A stretch of 64,000 bases of DNA from Takakia lepidozioides (lineage: Eukaryota > Streptophyta > Takakiopsida > Takakiales > Takakiaceae): the NCBI GenBank assembly GCA_030704615.1, contig CM060731.1:64830756-64894755 (forward strand), in the 5' to 3' direction. Below, piece by piece: positions 20,644 to 30,446 of the stretch (the first letter of the stretch is position 1; the number at the start of each line of letters is the position of its first letter). The notes beneath the pieces were generated by a model. The model had not been told where the DNA came from. It was given only the letters and a program-made list of their open reading frames with translations, and made no database searches. Made by a program: the position numbers and the translations under genes.

Positions 20644-23600
20644 CTAATGTTTAGTGCATTCAATGACTCGGGTGGTGCCATAGTGGTTTAAGGTTTTTTT
20701 CTTTTTCTTTTTCCCCTCATGTAAATCGCGTTGTTGAAGAGGTGTCTGGGGCACGTACCCTGCATCGTTCATTTGCCCAGACAATCTTCTCAGCCCAGCA
20801 TGGATTTCCTTAATATTGGGATGCAAATTGTAATCTACAACAAAGTTGTGCACCCTGTTGCCAACCATGCTCAATGCAGTAGCGACCTGGCTCCTTTCTA
20901 GCCCCTCTGACCTTCATCATTTTTCTCACCTTTGCACTATTGTCCCACCACAGAATTTGACAGCAACACATAAGTCGCACCATCCTGTTCATCCCACTTG
21001 AGAATAGATGTTGCCACACGTTCAGCAATCTCCACATTGCCATGGATTCTGCAGGCACCAAGCAAGGCCATCCACACCACAGCATCTGGTTTCATTGGCA
21101 TTTTGTTAATGAGGTGCTCTGCCTCATCCAATTGCCCAGCACGTCCAAGAAGGTCCACCATGCAGCCAAAGTGCTTTACTGTTGGAGTGATACCATGATC
21201 TCGACTCAGGGAATCAAAGTAGCGTCTTCCTTCATCCAGTAGGCCAACGTGGCTGCATGCAGAGAGAATACATATAAAGGTGGTACTGTCCGGCTTCAAG
21301 CCTTCCATTTGCATTCCTTCAAATAGTTGCAGGGCCTCCCTATGACAACCACGCTGGGCATATCCTGCCATCATTGCATTCCATGACACCACATCTCGTT
21401 CAGCCATATTGTCGAACACTCCCTTTGCATCCTCGATGCACCCACATTTGGCATACATGTCCACCAGGGTATTGTTCAGAATGACATCTGGTACAATTTC
21501 AGCTTTGACGATGTCACCATGGACCTCTTTACCCTTTTCAAGGGCTGCCAGGCTCGCACACACATTGCAAATGCAAACAAACGTGGTGTGGTTGGGCTTC
21601 ACCCCTTCCTGCATCATTTGCCCATAGGTCTCCAAAGCCTCCATCCCGCACCCCTGCCGTGCATATCCTGCGATCATCGCATTCCACGACACCACATCAC
21701 GTTCAGCCATATTGTTGAACACTCCCTTTGCATCCTCGATGCACCCACATTTGGCATACATGTCCACCAGGGTATTGTTAAGAGTAACATCTGGTACAAT
21801 TTCAGCTTTGATGATGTCACCATGGACCTCTTTGCCCTTTTCCAGGGCTGCCAGGCTGGAACAGGCATTGCAAACGCCAACAAACGTGATGTGGTTGGGC
21901 TTGACACCTTCACGCATCATTTTCTCATAGGTCTCCAAAGCCTCCACCAAGCGCCCCTGCTGTGCATATCCTGTGATCATCACGTTCCATGACACCACAT
22001 TCCGTGCAGCCATATTGTCGAACACTCCTTTTGCATCTTCCATGCTTCGGCATTTGGTATACATGTCCACCAGGGCAGTGTTCAGAATGACATCAGTTAC
22101 GATTTCAGCTTTGACAATGTCACCATGGACCTCTTTGCCCTTTTCCAGAGCTGCCAGGCTCGCACACGCATTGCAAACGCAAACAAACGCGATGTGGTTG
22201 GGCTGCACCCCTTCCAGCATCATTTACTCATAGTTCTCCAAAGCCTCCATGCCACGCCCCTGCTGTGCATATCCTGCAATCATCGCGCTCCACGACACTA
22301 CATTTCGTTCAGTCATATTGTCGAATACTTTCTTCGCGTCCTCAATGCACCCACATTTGGCATACATGTTCACCAGGGTATTGTTCAGAATGAGATCTGG
22401 TACAATTCCAGCTTGGATGATGTCACCATGGACCTGTTTGCCCTTTTCAAGGGCTGACAGGCTCACACACACATTGCAAACGCAAACAAATGTGATGTGG
22501 TTCGGCCTCACCCCTTCTCGCATCATGTGCTCATAGGTCTCCCAAGCCTCCATCCTGCACCCCTGCTGTGCATATCCTGCAATCATTGCGTTCCACGACA
22601 CCACATCTCTGTCAGCCATATTGTCGAACACTCCTTTTGCGTCCTCAATGCACCCACATTTGGCATACATATCCACCAGGGTATTGTTCAGAATGACATT
22701 TGGTACAATTCCAGCTTTGATAATGTCACCATGGACCTCTTTGCCCTTTTCCAGGGCTGCCTGGCTCGCACAAGCATTGCAAACACAAACAAACGTGATG
22801 TGGTTAGGCTTCACCCCTTCCTGTACCATTTGCTCATAGGTCTCCAAAGCCTCCATCCCCCGCCCCTGCTGTGCATATCCTGCAATCATTGCATTCCACG
22901 ACACCACATTTCGTTCAGCCATACTGTCAAACACTCCCTTTGCATCTTCAATGCTTCGGCTTTTGGCATACATGTCCACCAGGGCAGTGTTCAGGATGAC
23001 ATCTGGCACAATTCCAGCTTTGACAATGGCACCATGGACCTCTTTGCCCTTTTCCAGGGCTGCCAGGCTCGCACACGCATTGCAAATGCAAACAAACGTA
23101 ATGTGGTTCGGCTTCACCCCTTCCCGCATCATTGCCTCATATGTCTCCAAAGCATTCCTTCCACACCCATGCTTGGTAAATCCTGCCATCATTATATTCC
23201 ATGTGCTCAACCATCGTTGAGGCATTCTGTTGAACACTTGGTGAGCGTCCACGATGCTCCCACACTTAACATACATGTTAACAAGGTTGTTGTGTAGAAA
23301 AACATTTGGCTCGAATCCATTTTGGATAATGTGAGCGTGCACCTGCTTTCCAGCTTGCAGGTCTTTCATCTTGATGCACTTATGCAAGAGACTGACATAA
23401 GTATCTGAATCTGCTGAAATGCCTCCTTGGTTTAAAGTCTGTAGAGCCTCTTTTAGTCGCCCTGCCTCACATAGCATGCTCACATGCCCAGAAGTGCCCG
23501 AAGAGGCATTGTGGACTCCCTCTCTTGGTCCTCTTTCGGAAGCTGTGGTCATGGTCGAGGTGCCTGAATTCATCAACTGTGCCGCCGCTGCTTCCAGTTG

Positions 23601-23700
23601 ACCATCTACCCATGCAGGTTTCTTGTAGCTATCCATCCACAAGGAATCACAAGTAATTTTGTGCTTGACATCTGGCCCTTCGACTCGGTTTGTCTCATCC
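20644..23700 (-). pseudogene. OSB PDF motif - PLS-class PPR fusion gene, broken
   Basis: Minus strand. The reading frame enters at about 23.7 kb with an OSB PDF second half (EGPDVKHKITCDSLW, PAWVDGQLEAAAAQL). About 60 residues later it runs directly into a PLS-type PPR array (LVNMYVKCGSIVDAHQVF, WNIMMAGFTKHG, GVKPNHITFV ...). The array contains about seven nearly identical 101-residue (303-bp) P-L-S triplets at plus positions about 21.44, 21.74, 22.05, 22.35, 22.65, 22.95 and 23.26 kb. An in-frame TAA (22224-22226) replaces the Gln of YEQMM. The array continues to 20.94 kb, then E/E+ sequence (KVRKMMKVRGARKEPGR; HPNIKEIHAGLRRLSGQM) appears across frameshifts. The DYW deaminase domain is absent; an A-rich stretch follows YVPQT. 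Related intact PLS-E proteins specify organellar RNA editing. Fusion to an ssDNA-binding PDF motif is unusual. Confidence 0.75.
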
Positions 23701-24200
23701 TTCGGCATTGGGCCTTCAACACTGCGTTTGTCTTCAGCCCATCGATGACCTTGCCATCCATCTCCTCCGCTGCCCATGTGCTGGTGAGCGCACTGCGTCT
23801 TATGATATGGTTCGCGATGCGGTGACATCTATTGCTCGGGAGGCAGGGTATCATGTACTGCGTGAGCAACCACATCTATGACCCACGCTCACGTCCCACT
23901 CTACACGCCGCCGATATTTGGTTCATTGCACCGGCACTTCGACGATTTCCTACGGACATGTGCACATCATGCAGCCAAGAGCGGGTCCACTAGCATCCCA
24001 CATGCCTCCGTCCTTGTCGCCTATTATCGACAATGTGTTTCAGTTGCTTTGTAGAGAGCACAAACCATATCTATTTTGCATCGGGCTGATGTGGCTAGCT
24101 CCGCGTCATCTCATCTTCCGCCTCTACCTGACACTTTGCCTATCTCCTTGCTTGATCTCTTCCAGGCTGTTGGCTGGGAGGGTCGCTCTGCTTGAGTAGC
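23700..24200 (+). mobile_element. Probable non-LTR retrotransposon RT C-terminal fragment
   Basis: On the plus strand a frame reads IHLLRCPCAGERTASYDMV and RDAVTSIAREAGYHVLRE, which resembles the cysteine-rich end of LINE-type polyproteins (HFLRC-x-GGERTATHDAVRD). It breaks after the stop near 23880. It sits at the upstream edge of the OSB-PPR exon and may be what separates that exon from the rest of the locus. Confidence 0.4.
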
Positions 24201-24249
24201 TTACTATAGCTTCTGGACCTGATCCCCTTGAGCGTCCTGGAACTAGTTA

Positions 24250-25640
24250 GTGTTGGGTCACGTACAAAAACATAGTTAGTGTTGTGGTATCCAGCAAACA
24301 TAAACATTGTCCATTCCCCATCACAAGTAAAGATCAAGAGCGTAGAGGGCGCACCCGGCAACAAGGCGATATCCAAGTTCGTAACGCTGTTGATGACGTC
24401 CTGTTCGCGCCACCAATGCTGTCATGCTGAAAACTCCAGAGAGGTCTCTTCCTCCAATCTATATCTATACTTTCAACAGAAAGGTCCTCCTTAAAATCGC
24501 AACATGACTGTTGAGGGTGTTACCTTCGACCCTTTTATCGAGTCGCCATCTCAAGGGACTCCATATATTTTTAACAAAAGGAAAAGGCAGTCATGCTAGT
24601 GAATCTACATACGGACATGAGGACTCTTCCACAAATAGGAAACTTTATGCCACAGCGAAAAAGCACATTCCTTTTCTCAACTCGGTCTAATTCATTCCAG
24701 GTCCACCACTCAGCTCTAGCTGCACGAATCATAGTACTCAAGGGACTCCCATCTAATAGGGGATTCTGACGTGAAAAAAAATTCCTCTCAAACTTATTTC
24801 CTGGATCTTGGCATTCAGACCTCCGACGGTACATGCTTACGATGCTCCATGCATGGCTGCAGCCCCGCTTGACGCTTACCACGTCCACTTCGCTCATCGA
24901 TGTCACGGCTACCCCCTGCAAGAAAGAAACTGGAAGAGTGGCTCTCCTGAACCATCGGAGGGCCACTCCTAACCCTATTCCGAATGAGAGCAGCGGCCAA
25001 TCCTGTAGCTTAACGGTCGCCTTTGCCTCGTCCAATTGCATTCTATTGCATGCATTTTTTTACGTGACCACTCTCTGTCACATGCAGACAGACCTTTTGT
25101 TGGAAATCCTCATCATCTAGTCAGCAGAAGCTGTGCGATGGGCATCAGACATGAATGACGCGGTGCAACCATGCCTGGATCATGACTTGTGGGCGATCTT
25201 GCAGAGCTCACAATGTGATGAGATCAGTTGTGGGTTGTGCGTTTTGTTTACGCGGCCATACCAGATGCTGCAGAGCAAGGCTTTGGGGAAGAACGAGCAA
25301 CTCCAGCGGTCTTACTTCCTGCTGCATAGGACGTGGATCGTCCCCCACTCTTCCCACCGCAATGCGACTTGTTGCCTCCTCCTCTTCCCCCGCTGTCCCG
25401 ACAGAGGGCTGCCTTTGCGTGGATTTTACTTGATGTCGACTACATTCCAGGGAGGGAGATGAAGCCTGGCCGAGCTGCAATTGGAGGAGGCACAGTCAGC
25501 AGCAGGGTGGTATTGTTGGGTGTGAGCATGTCGGAGCTCTCCCATTTGCATCAGCTGCTGATTTGCTGTTTTTGGAGTTTTCTTTAGCTTCATGGTGAAT
25601 GGCGTCTGCGAGGTAAGGAACACTTTTGACATAGTGACAT
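24250..25640. other. Intergenic or decayed sequence
   Basis: No recognisable gene. A 156-codon minus-strand frame (24571-25041) with WWTWNELDRVE has the flavour of transposon-derived sequence but no motif I can name. A plus-strand 109-codon frame (25133-25462) shows no known domain. Confidence 0.4.
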
Positions 25641-26345
25641 GAATGAAACTGCAATTCTCCTCTTAACTTGCCGAGCCTTAGGACATCTGAGAATCTGGAC
25701 CCACACTCTATCCCTACTCCTTCAGCTATCCCTGCCTCTGCACAAATCATGTATATAGATCCTCGCCTTGCTGCTAGCAGCTGACAATGACAGTCTAGAT
25801 TTGTTCTAGCAAACACCCCAATCCTGCTTATCAGACACTAGTTCCTACTCTGAATTGCCTCCAAGACTTTCAAAATAAGCTGGGGAGAGAGGATCACGAT
25901 TTCCAACAAAGCGCATCTTGTTTGTTTGCTTTTCTCTGTACTCTATTTGGCATTCACCTTTTTGCCTCGACTGTCCCACCGTTGAGTGGGGTCAGAAAAA
26001 TATCCCTTCCAAAGCTTCTCCTCGTCTCTGTTATCTGTTTACGGATAAGAGCATATTGCCACATTGGCAATAACATGTCATAATCATTCCAAAACCACCA
26101 TATATCCACCCTACGAGCTAACTTGCAGATTTTGACATGAAAATTAGGGACGACTCTGAAGAGGGTAAAACAGGCTGGAAAGAAGGTGCCCTCACCACGT
26201 TGTGCTTGACCTTGTGCCATGACCCAAAAGGACCTCTTGGGTGTGCTGCTTGTGTCTGCAGTCAGGTGATCTCGGATTGGTCTGAGAGGAGAACCACCAC
26301 GGTGCAGCTGAGCAGCCATAGATTTAAGCACAGCCTCCTAAGACC
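25640..26345 (-). pseudogene. OSB PDF motif exons, types B second half and C
   Basis: Minus strand. A PDF second half (NPRSPDCRHKQHTQE) follows a CTCAG acceptor near 26.29 kb, with the tail NPPW part partly deleted. Type C first half (EKLWKGYFSDPTQRWDSRGKK, intact, about 26.03-25.97 kb) ends at a GT donor. The distal part (25.64-25.76 kb) matches the lead-in to the next PDF half. This is the upstream neighbour of the PPR fusion exon and the same order as in the CACTA copy. Confidence 0.6.
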
Positions 26346-26469
26346 AATCTGACCCTCCCAGGTACCTTGATAAAACACCAGGACAATTATCTAATCATGA
26401 TACTAACAGGAAGAGCGCACATTAGCTGACTGGACAAACTTGTTCACATCGTACATTAAGAAAGCCCGA

Positions 26470-26870
26470 CCTTGCAATTGTGCTTGTCCCACCACTTTGA
26501 AGGATCTTTAAAAAACTTGTGCCAGCTCTGCTCCATGCTCCGCGGTAGACCTTTGTGCCCAAAAATACAACAGCGTCAACATTTTGACAAGTTCCTCTAT
26601 GGAGGAGTTATAGTGAGCTTTCAAATGAGTCAATATGGGCTCCATTGGACTCTACACAATGAGGAACGTGTCCAAACACCAGCTTCTGTCTGTAGTCTGG
26701 AGATTTTGGAGTGGTCTGTGAAAACGACCAGGGAACAGCTGAGCAGCCACAGTGCAACCCAAAGTACCTTGCAAACTCCAGGGAAAAGACCTTGCACATC
26801 CTACTTTCATGTCCTGCTCAGGAAGAACAACCTACGATACGTAAGCAGTTTTTGCAGCGCAAAGTGAGAT
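26470..26870 (-). pseudogene. OSB PDF motif exons, type A second half and type B first half
   Basis: Minus strand. TPKSPDYRQK (about 26.71 kb) is the PDF core. The next exon SMEQSWHKFFKDPSKWWDKHNCK (26545-26471) ends exactly at a GTCGGG donor. The stretch from 26.87 to 26.47 kb is the uninterrupted form of the sequence that, in the CACTA copy, was split by the chromovirus. Confidence 0.6.
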
Positions 26871-26935
26871 TCTAACTCCTAGGGGTACAATCCAGTCGAC
26901 AGAATCATACCAGAGTTCCCTCAGACTCCTTCTTA

Positions 26936-27292
26936 TCATACATGAAGAAAGCTTACCTTGTCAAGGCTACTGTCCCACCAGTGTGAAGGATCTTTAAAAA
27001 GCTCCCAGCGCTGTTCCATGCTCCGGCGTGGACCTGCACGCCAGATATCCCAATTCTCGACCTTGCCTAACGATCCCGTGCGCTTTCTTGCTTCTTTGCC
27101 CAGAGTACATTCGTATCTGCTGAATTGCGCAAAAGACAATTCCGAGCCTGGATCCGATGGCGCATGCATACAACACAGCGACCCCAGAAAAGGAACCGCC
27201 GAGTGTTTCGTGTCATTACCTAATTTGAATGGCATCCCTGAAGGCGCCATAGCCACCAAATGCAAGAGAATCCGTCCTCTGCGCATTGCCAA
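26936..27292 (-). pseudogene. OSB-like exon: N-terminal segment plus type A PDF first half
   Basis: Minus strand, an uninterrupted 112-residue frame from MAMRRGRILLHLVAMAPSG to MEQRWELFKDPSHWWDSSLDK, ending at a GTAAGC donor (26956). The first 85 residues have no domain I recognise; no OB-fold was visible. A diverged duplicate of the same exon lies at 29.46-29.11 kb. The PDF first half is intact here. Confidence 0.55.
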
Positions 27293-27299
27293 GGGGGAT

Positions 27300-28690
27300 G
27301 CCGCTTTCAGCTCGACAGCCCAGCCAAAGAGGCAGACAGATATGTTTTGGTCCGTCTACTCGCAATCAAGAAGCGAGAAACCATTGCACAGTAGGCTCCT
27401 CTATACATGGGAAACGATCATCCAGCTTCAAGGATCACGCATAGGTTTAAACCATCATTTGCTGTCGCAGTTCTGCGGCCTCTTTCCTTCTGTCCTTTCC
27501 AAGAAGACATCATCTCTCTCTCCTCCCGTCTGCCTAACGTCACCAATAGGAGAGGCTGGCCTCTCCCTTGCCACTGCACTCCCCAGCACATGTCAAAATT
27601 CACCTCTGTCTCCCCGTCGCTTGAGCGAGTGACCCCTTCCTGCCTATCACGAGTGTCACCATCTATTGCCAGCGTCTGTAGAGTAAGCATTGATCCGACA
27701 CTGATCTGGACATACAGCACATGTAGCACGAGAATGCCTTGAATACTTACGAGGATACATATGTGGTTTGGTAGCTTCCTTGTGTGCCTTGTTCACCCTC
27801 GTATCCTTGCCCCTTCCGTGATGAGAGATCGAGTGCTTCCTGTACACATTGAAGGCCAACCTTACAGACTCAATGATTTCACCAAGAAAGAAGATATCTC
27901 CATGGCAGGTTTCTTTACTGCGGGTGATGTACCCCTCTCATTCTTGTCTCGTTCTCTTTACTTCATGTGCCATTCTGTGTTGTGATTCAGTTCCCTAAGC
28001 TACACGACGATGATTAGCGAGGAACAAAACAAGGATCCGAGCTTTTGTTTGGTTCTGAAGTGAGCCCCTCCTGACACAGTGCATACTTATTAGTTACTGC
28101 ACAATGATGAATTAATGTCACCTCTCCAGTCAGGATCTGGGCAGACAAATCTTGTTTTGCTTCCTGAGGGAAACAAACAAGGGGTGGCTCTTCTTAAAGT
28201 GGGTACTTAAGGAGAGCTAATTTTGGCTTGTTTGAGAGGTCAGCAGCTCAAGCATGCCAGCAACCAGACCTGCTTTCTTGGACACTAGCAATATCACCAT
28301 CCCTGCATGGAACTAGAAACAATTCTTCAATACTCAAAAAATTGTTTCACACATGCTCCAAATTCAGTCTCCAACTGCGTTCTGGACTGGGTGGAAGAGT
28401 CCCTAATCTTGAACTCCAAGATGCACAAAACTGATGTTTTAGTGTGAGGGAGTCATGCGAATCCAATTCATGCAGCATCAATCAATCATAAAATCCCAAA
28501 TACAGTTACAATTACTATGCAAACTTGTGGCTGCCATGGGATTAGATCTTGGTGAGTTAAGGCTAGGCTTTCATGCATGCAAGTTAGTCAAGGGCACTCT
28601 ACGAGGTGGCACCATGAGAAACATACAAATCTAAGATGCTGAATAAACATGTGCACAAGGCTGCCCCTTGTGATGCATCTTGTTGTCTGC
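27300..28690. other. No gene recognised
   Basis: Mixed sequence between two duplicated OSB-like segments. A minus-strand frame (27418-27729) contains TRSSDGETEVNFD, which might be a remnant OB-fold strand of an OSB protein, but this is too weak to call. Confidence 0.35.
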
Positions 28691-28990
28691 TTCTCTCTGT
28701 AATTTAACAGGCATTCACCATTTTGCCTTGATTCTCCCACCAGTAACTAGGGTTCGAAAAATATTCATTCCAAAGCTTCTCCTTGTCTCTGTAGTCTGTT
28801 TTTGGATGATTGCCTGTTGCCACATTGGCAGTAACAAGTCAAAATCACTCCAAACCACTGTGATGAGCGAGCATGCAGAACGCAACATGAAAAAATAGGG
28901 TTGAACCTTGCAAACTCCAGGGGAAGACCTTGCGCATCCTACTTTCATTCCCTGCTTAGGAAGCACAGCCTACGATATTGACAGTAACAA
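28690..28990 (-). pseudogene. OSB PDF first half, type C, duplicated copy
   Basis: Minus strand. EKLWNEYFSNPSYWWENQGKM (about 28.78-28.72 kb) is intact and ends at a GTGAAT donor. Sequence upstream (28.99-28.89 kb) matches the lead-in seen at 26.8 kb. It belongs to a second, tandem OSB-like copy. Confidence 0.55.
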
Positions 28991-29104
28991 CAGATTTTCC
29001 AGAGCAAAGAACTTCACTCATCAACTCGGGGTACAATCCAGTCCACATTATAGCAGAGTTCCGTTACCCTCAGACTCCATCACATATTACATGAAGAAGG
29101 TTCA

Positions 29105-29460
29105 CCTTGTCTAGGCTGCAGTCCCAGTTAAGGAACTCCTGCCAGCGCTGTTCCATGCTCCAGCGTTGACCTACCTGCACATATACCAATTATCGATCTT
29201 CTCTAACTATCCCTTGTGCTTTCTTGCTTCTTTGCCCAGAGTACATTTGCTTCTGCTGATTTGCTCGAAAGGCAATTCCAAGCCTGGATCCTAGGGCGCA
29301 TACAATACAGCGAAGCAAGAAGCGAAAGAGAGAGAGGAGAGTCTTTTCGACAATGCTCCTCTGTCCCCTGTTTTGCGAAAAAGATTAAAAAAGAAAAACT
29401 GAACCTACCAGTATTTCGAAAAATTGTCATCGCCGCGTGTTTATCAGGCTCCTCTCTTTT
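29105..29460 (-). pseudogene. OSB-like N-terminal exon, duplicated and decayed
   Basis: Minus strand. It aligns with 26.94-27.29 kb but is frameshifted. The PDF half is reduced to SMEQRWQEFLNWDCSLDK, lacking the KDPSHWW core, before a GTGAAC donor. Confidence 0.5.
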
Positions 29461-29562
29461 ACGGAATCAGGAATGGAAGGGCTGGTTATTGCATTGATCG
29501 TAGAAGCAGAACCCATCGTCTGATTCTCGACCTTTCCGACCTGGGAGTGGTTGGAGACTAGA

Positions 29563-30012
29563 ATGGCTTATGCTATGGATGAGAAGGTGGAGCATGGAGA
29601 TTCAGGCAAGCCAAAAGAGGCTGCAGCGGGAGTCATCCCTGCAGTCATGAAGAAGAGAGACGGGGATTTAGAGACCCTGACCGATGACATGCGCGTTTCG
29701 GAAGAGGCAGAGCAGATGTTGGAAGATGGGAAGATGATGCGGGAAAATGATGATATAGCTACATTCATGCGGAAGAGACCGCTTACAGCCGAGGACAAGC
29801 CCCAGAATGGAACCATCGTTGCAGTTGTACAGAAGAGAGCGAAGCTGTTAGAGGCCCTGATAGACGATGCGCAGGAGACAAAGATGCTGTTGGAAGAGAA
29901 GAGAAAACTCGAGAGGATGGCTGCCCCATTGCACAAGCGAACGCCACCCAAGGTTGAAGCTCATACTCTTGCATGCACCCATGGTTGGAATCTCAGCAGA
30001 ACAGTAACATAA
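29563..30012 (+). CDS. Hypothetical coiled-coil protein or upstream exon of the macrodomain gene
   Basis: The frame from ATG 29563 gives about 149 residues, rich in E, K and M. Two related segments of about 36 residues (VIPAVMKKRDGDLETLTDDM... and TIVAVVQKRAKLLEALIDDA...) suggest an internal duplication and coiled coil. A GTAACA donor at 30004 is in phase with the frame preceding the macrodomain exon (acceptor CTGCAG ending 30335), so it could be a 5' exon of that gene. It could equally be a chance frame or an independent gene. No homologue is recognised. Confidence 0.35.
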   Translation: MAYAMDEKVEHGDSGKPKEAAAGVIPAVMKKRDGDLETLTDDMRVSEEAEQMLEDGKMMRENDDIATFMRKRPLTAEDKPQNGTIVAVVQKRAKLLEALIDDAQETKMLLEEKRKLERMAAPLHKRTPPKVEAHTLACTHGWNLSRTVT

Positions 30013-30446
30013 GAACCGTGTTTGAACACTCCAGTTGGACGAGAAACGTAGCGAGATGGGAGTGGCCAGTGAATCTTCCTTAAATCTAGGGTAAAATCAG
30101 GAGGAGCATATGTAGAAGGAATTGAAGGGGTTTCAATTTGTTCTTGTCGTTTGTGCCTCGAGTCCAAGCAGTGACAAGGATTAGGAATGTAGGAGATAGA
30201 GACTCATCGTGTGGGGCACTGTTGAGAATGTAGGCACGTGGAACGTGCTCAGAGTCAGAATAAGAATGAAGACACTAGCCCAGAAGTATCCACAATTCCA
30301 TCTAACTGGGTGCGAAACATTCTGCCAATCTGCAGTTGGGTGCTTCCGCAGGAGAAGGATCTCCAACTTCCACGGAAGAGGGAGAAAGTCGTAGGGGATC
30401 TGCACCATCTGGAGAAGCAGCAGCTTGCAGCAGCTCAGGCCCTGGC

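Noticed and set aside
22497-23297. Plus-strand open frame of 266 codons and several similar ones at 21.5-22.5 kb
   Set aside because: They are antisense shadows of the minus-strand PPR array; the 303-bp repeat register makes the opposite frame stay open repeatedly.
30336-30446. Start of the macrodomain protein at TTG 30336
   Set aside because: TTG is not a normal plant start; the first in-frame ATG (30447) gives a length close to family members.
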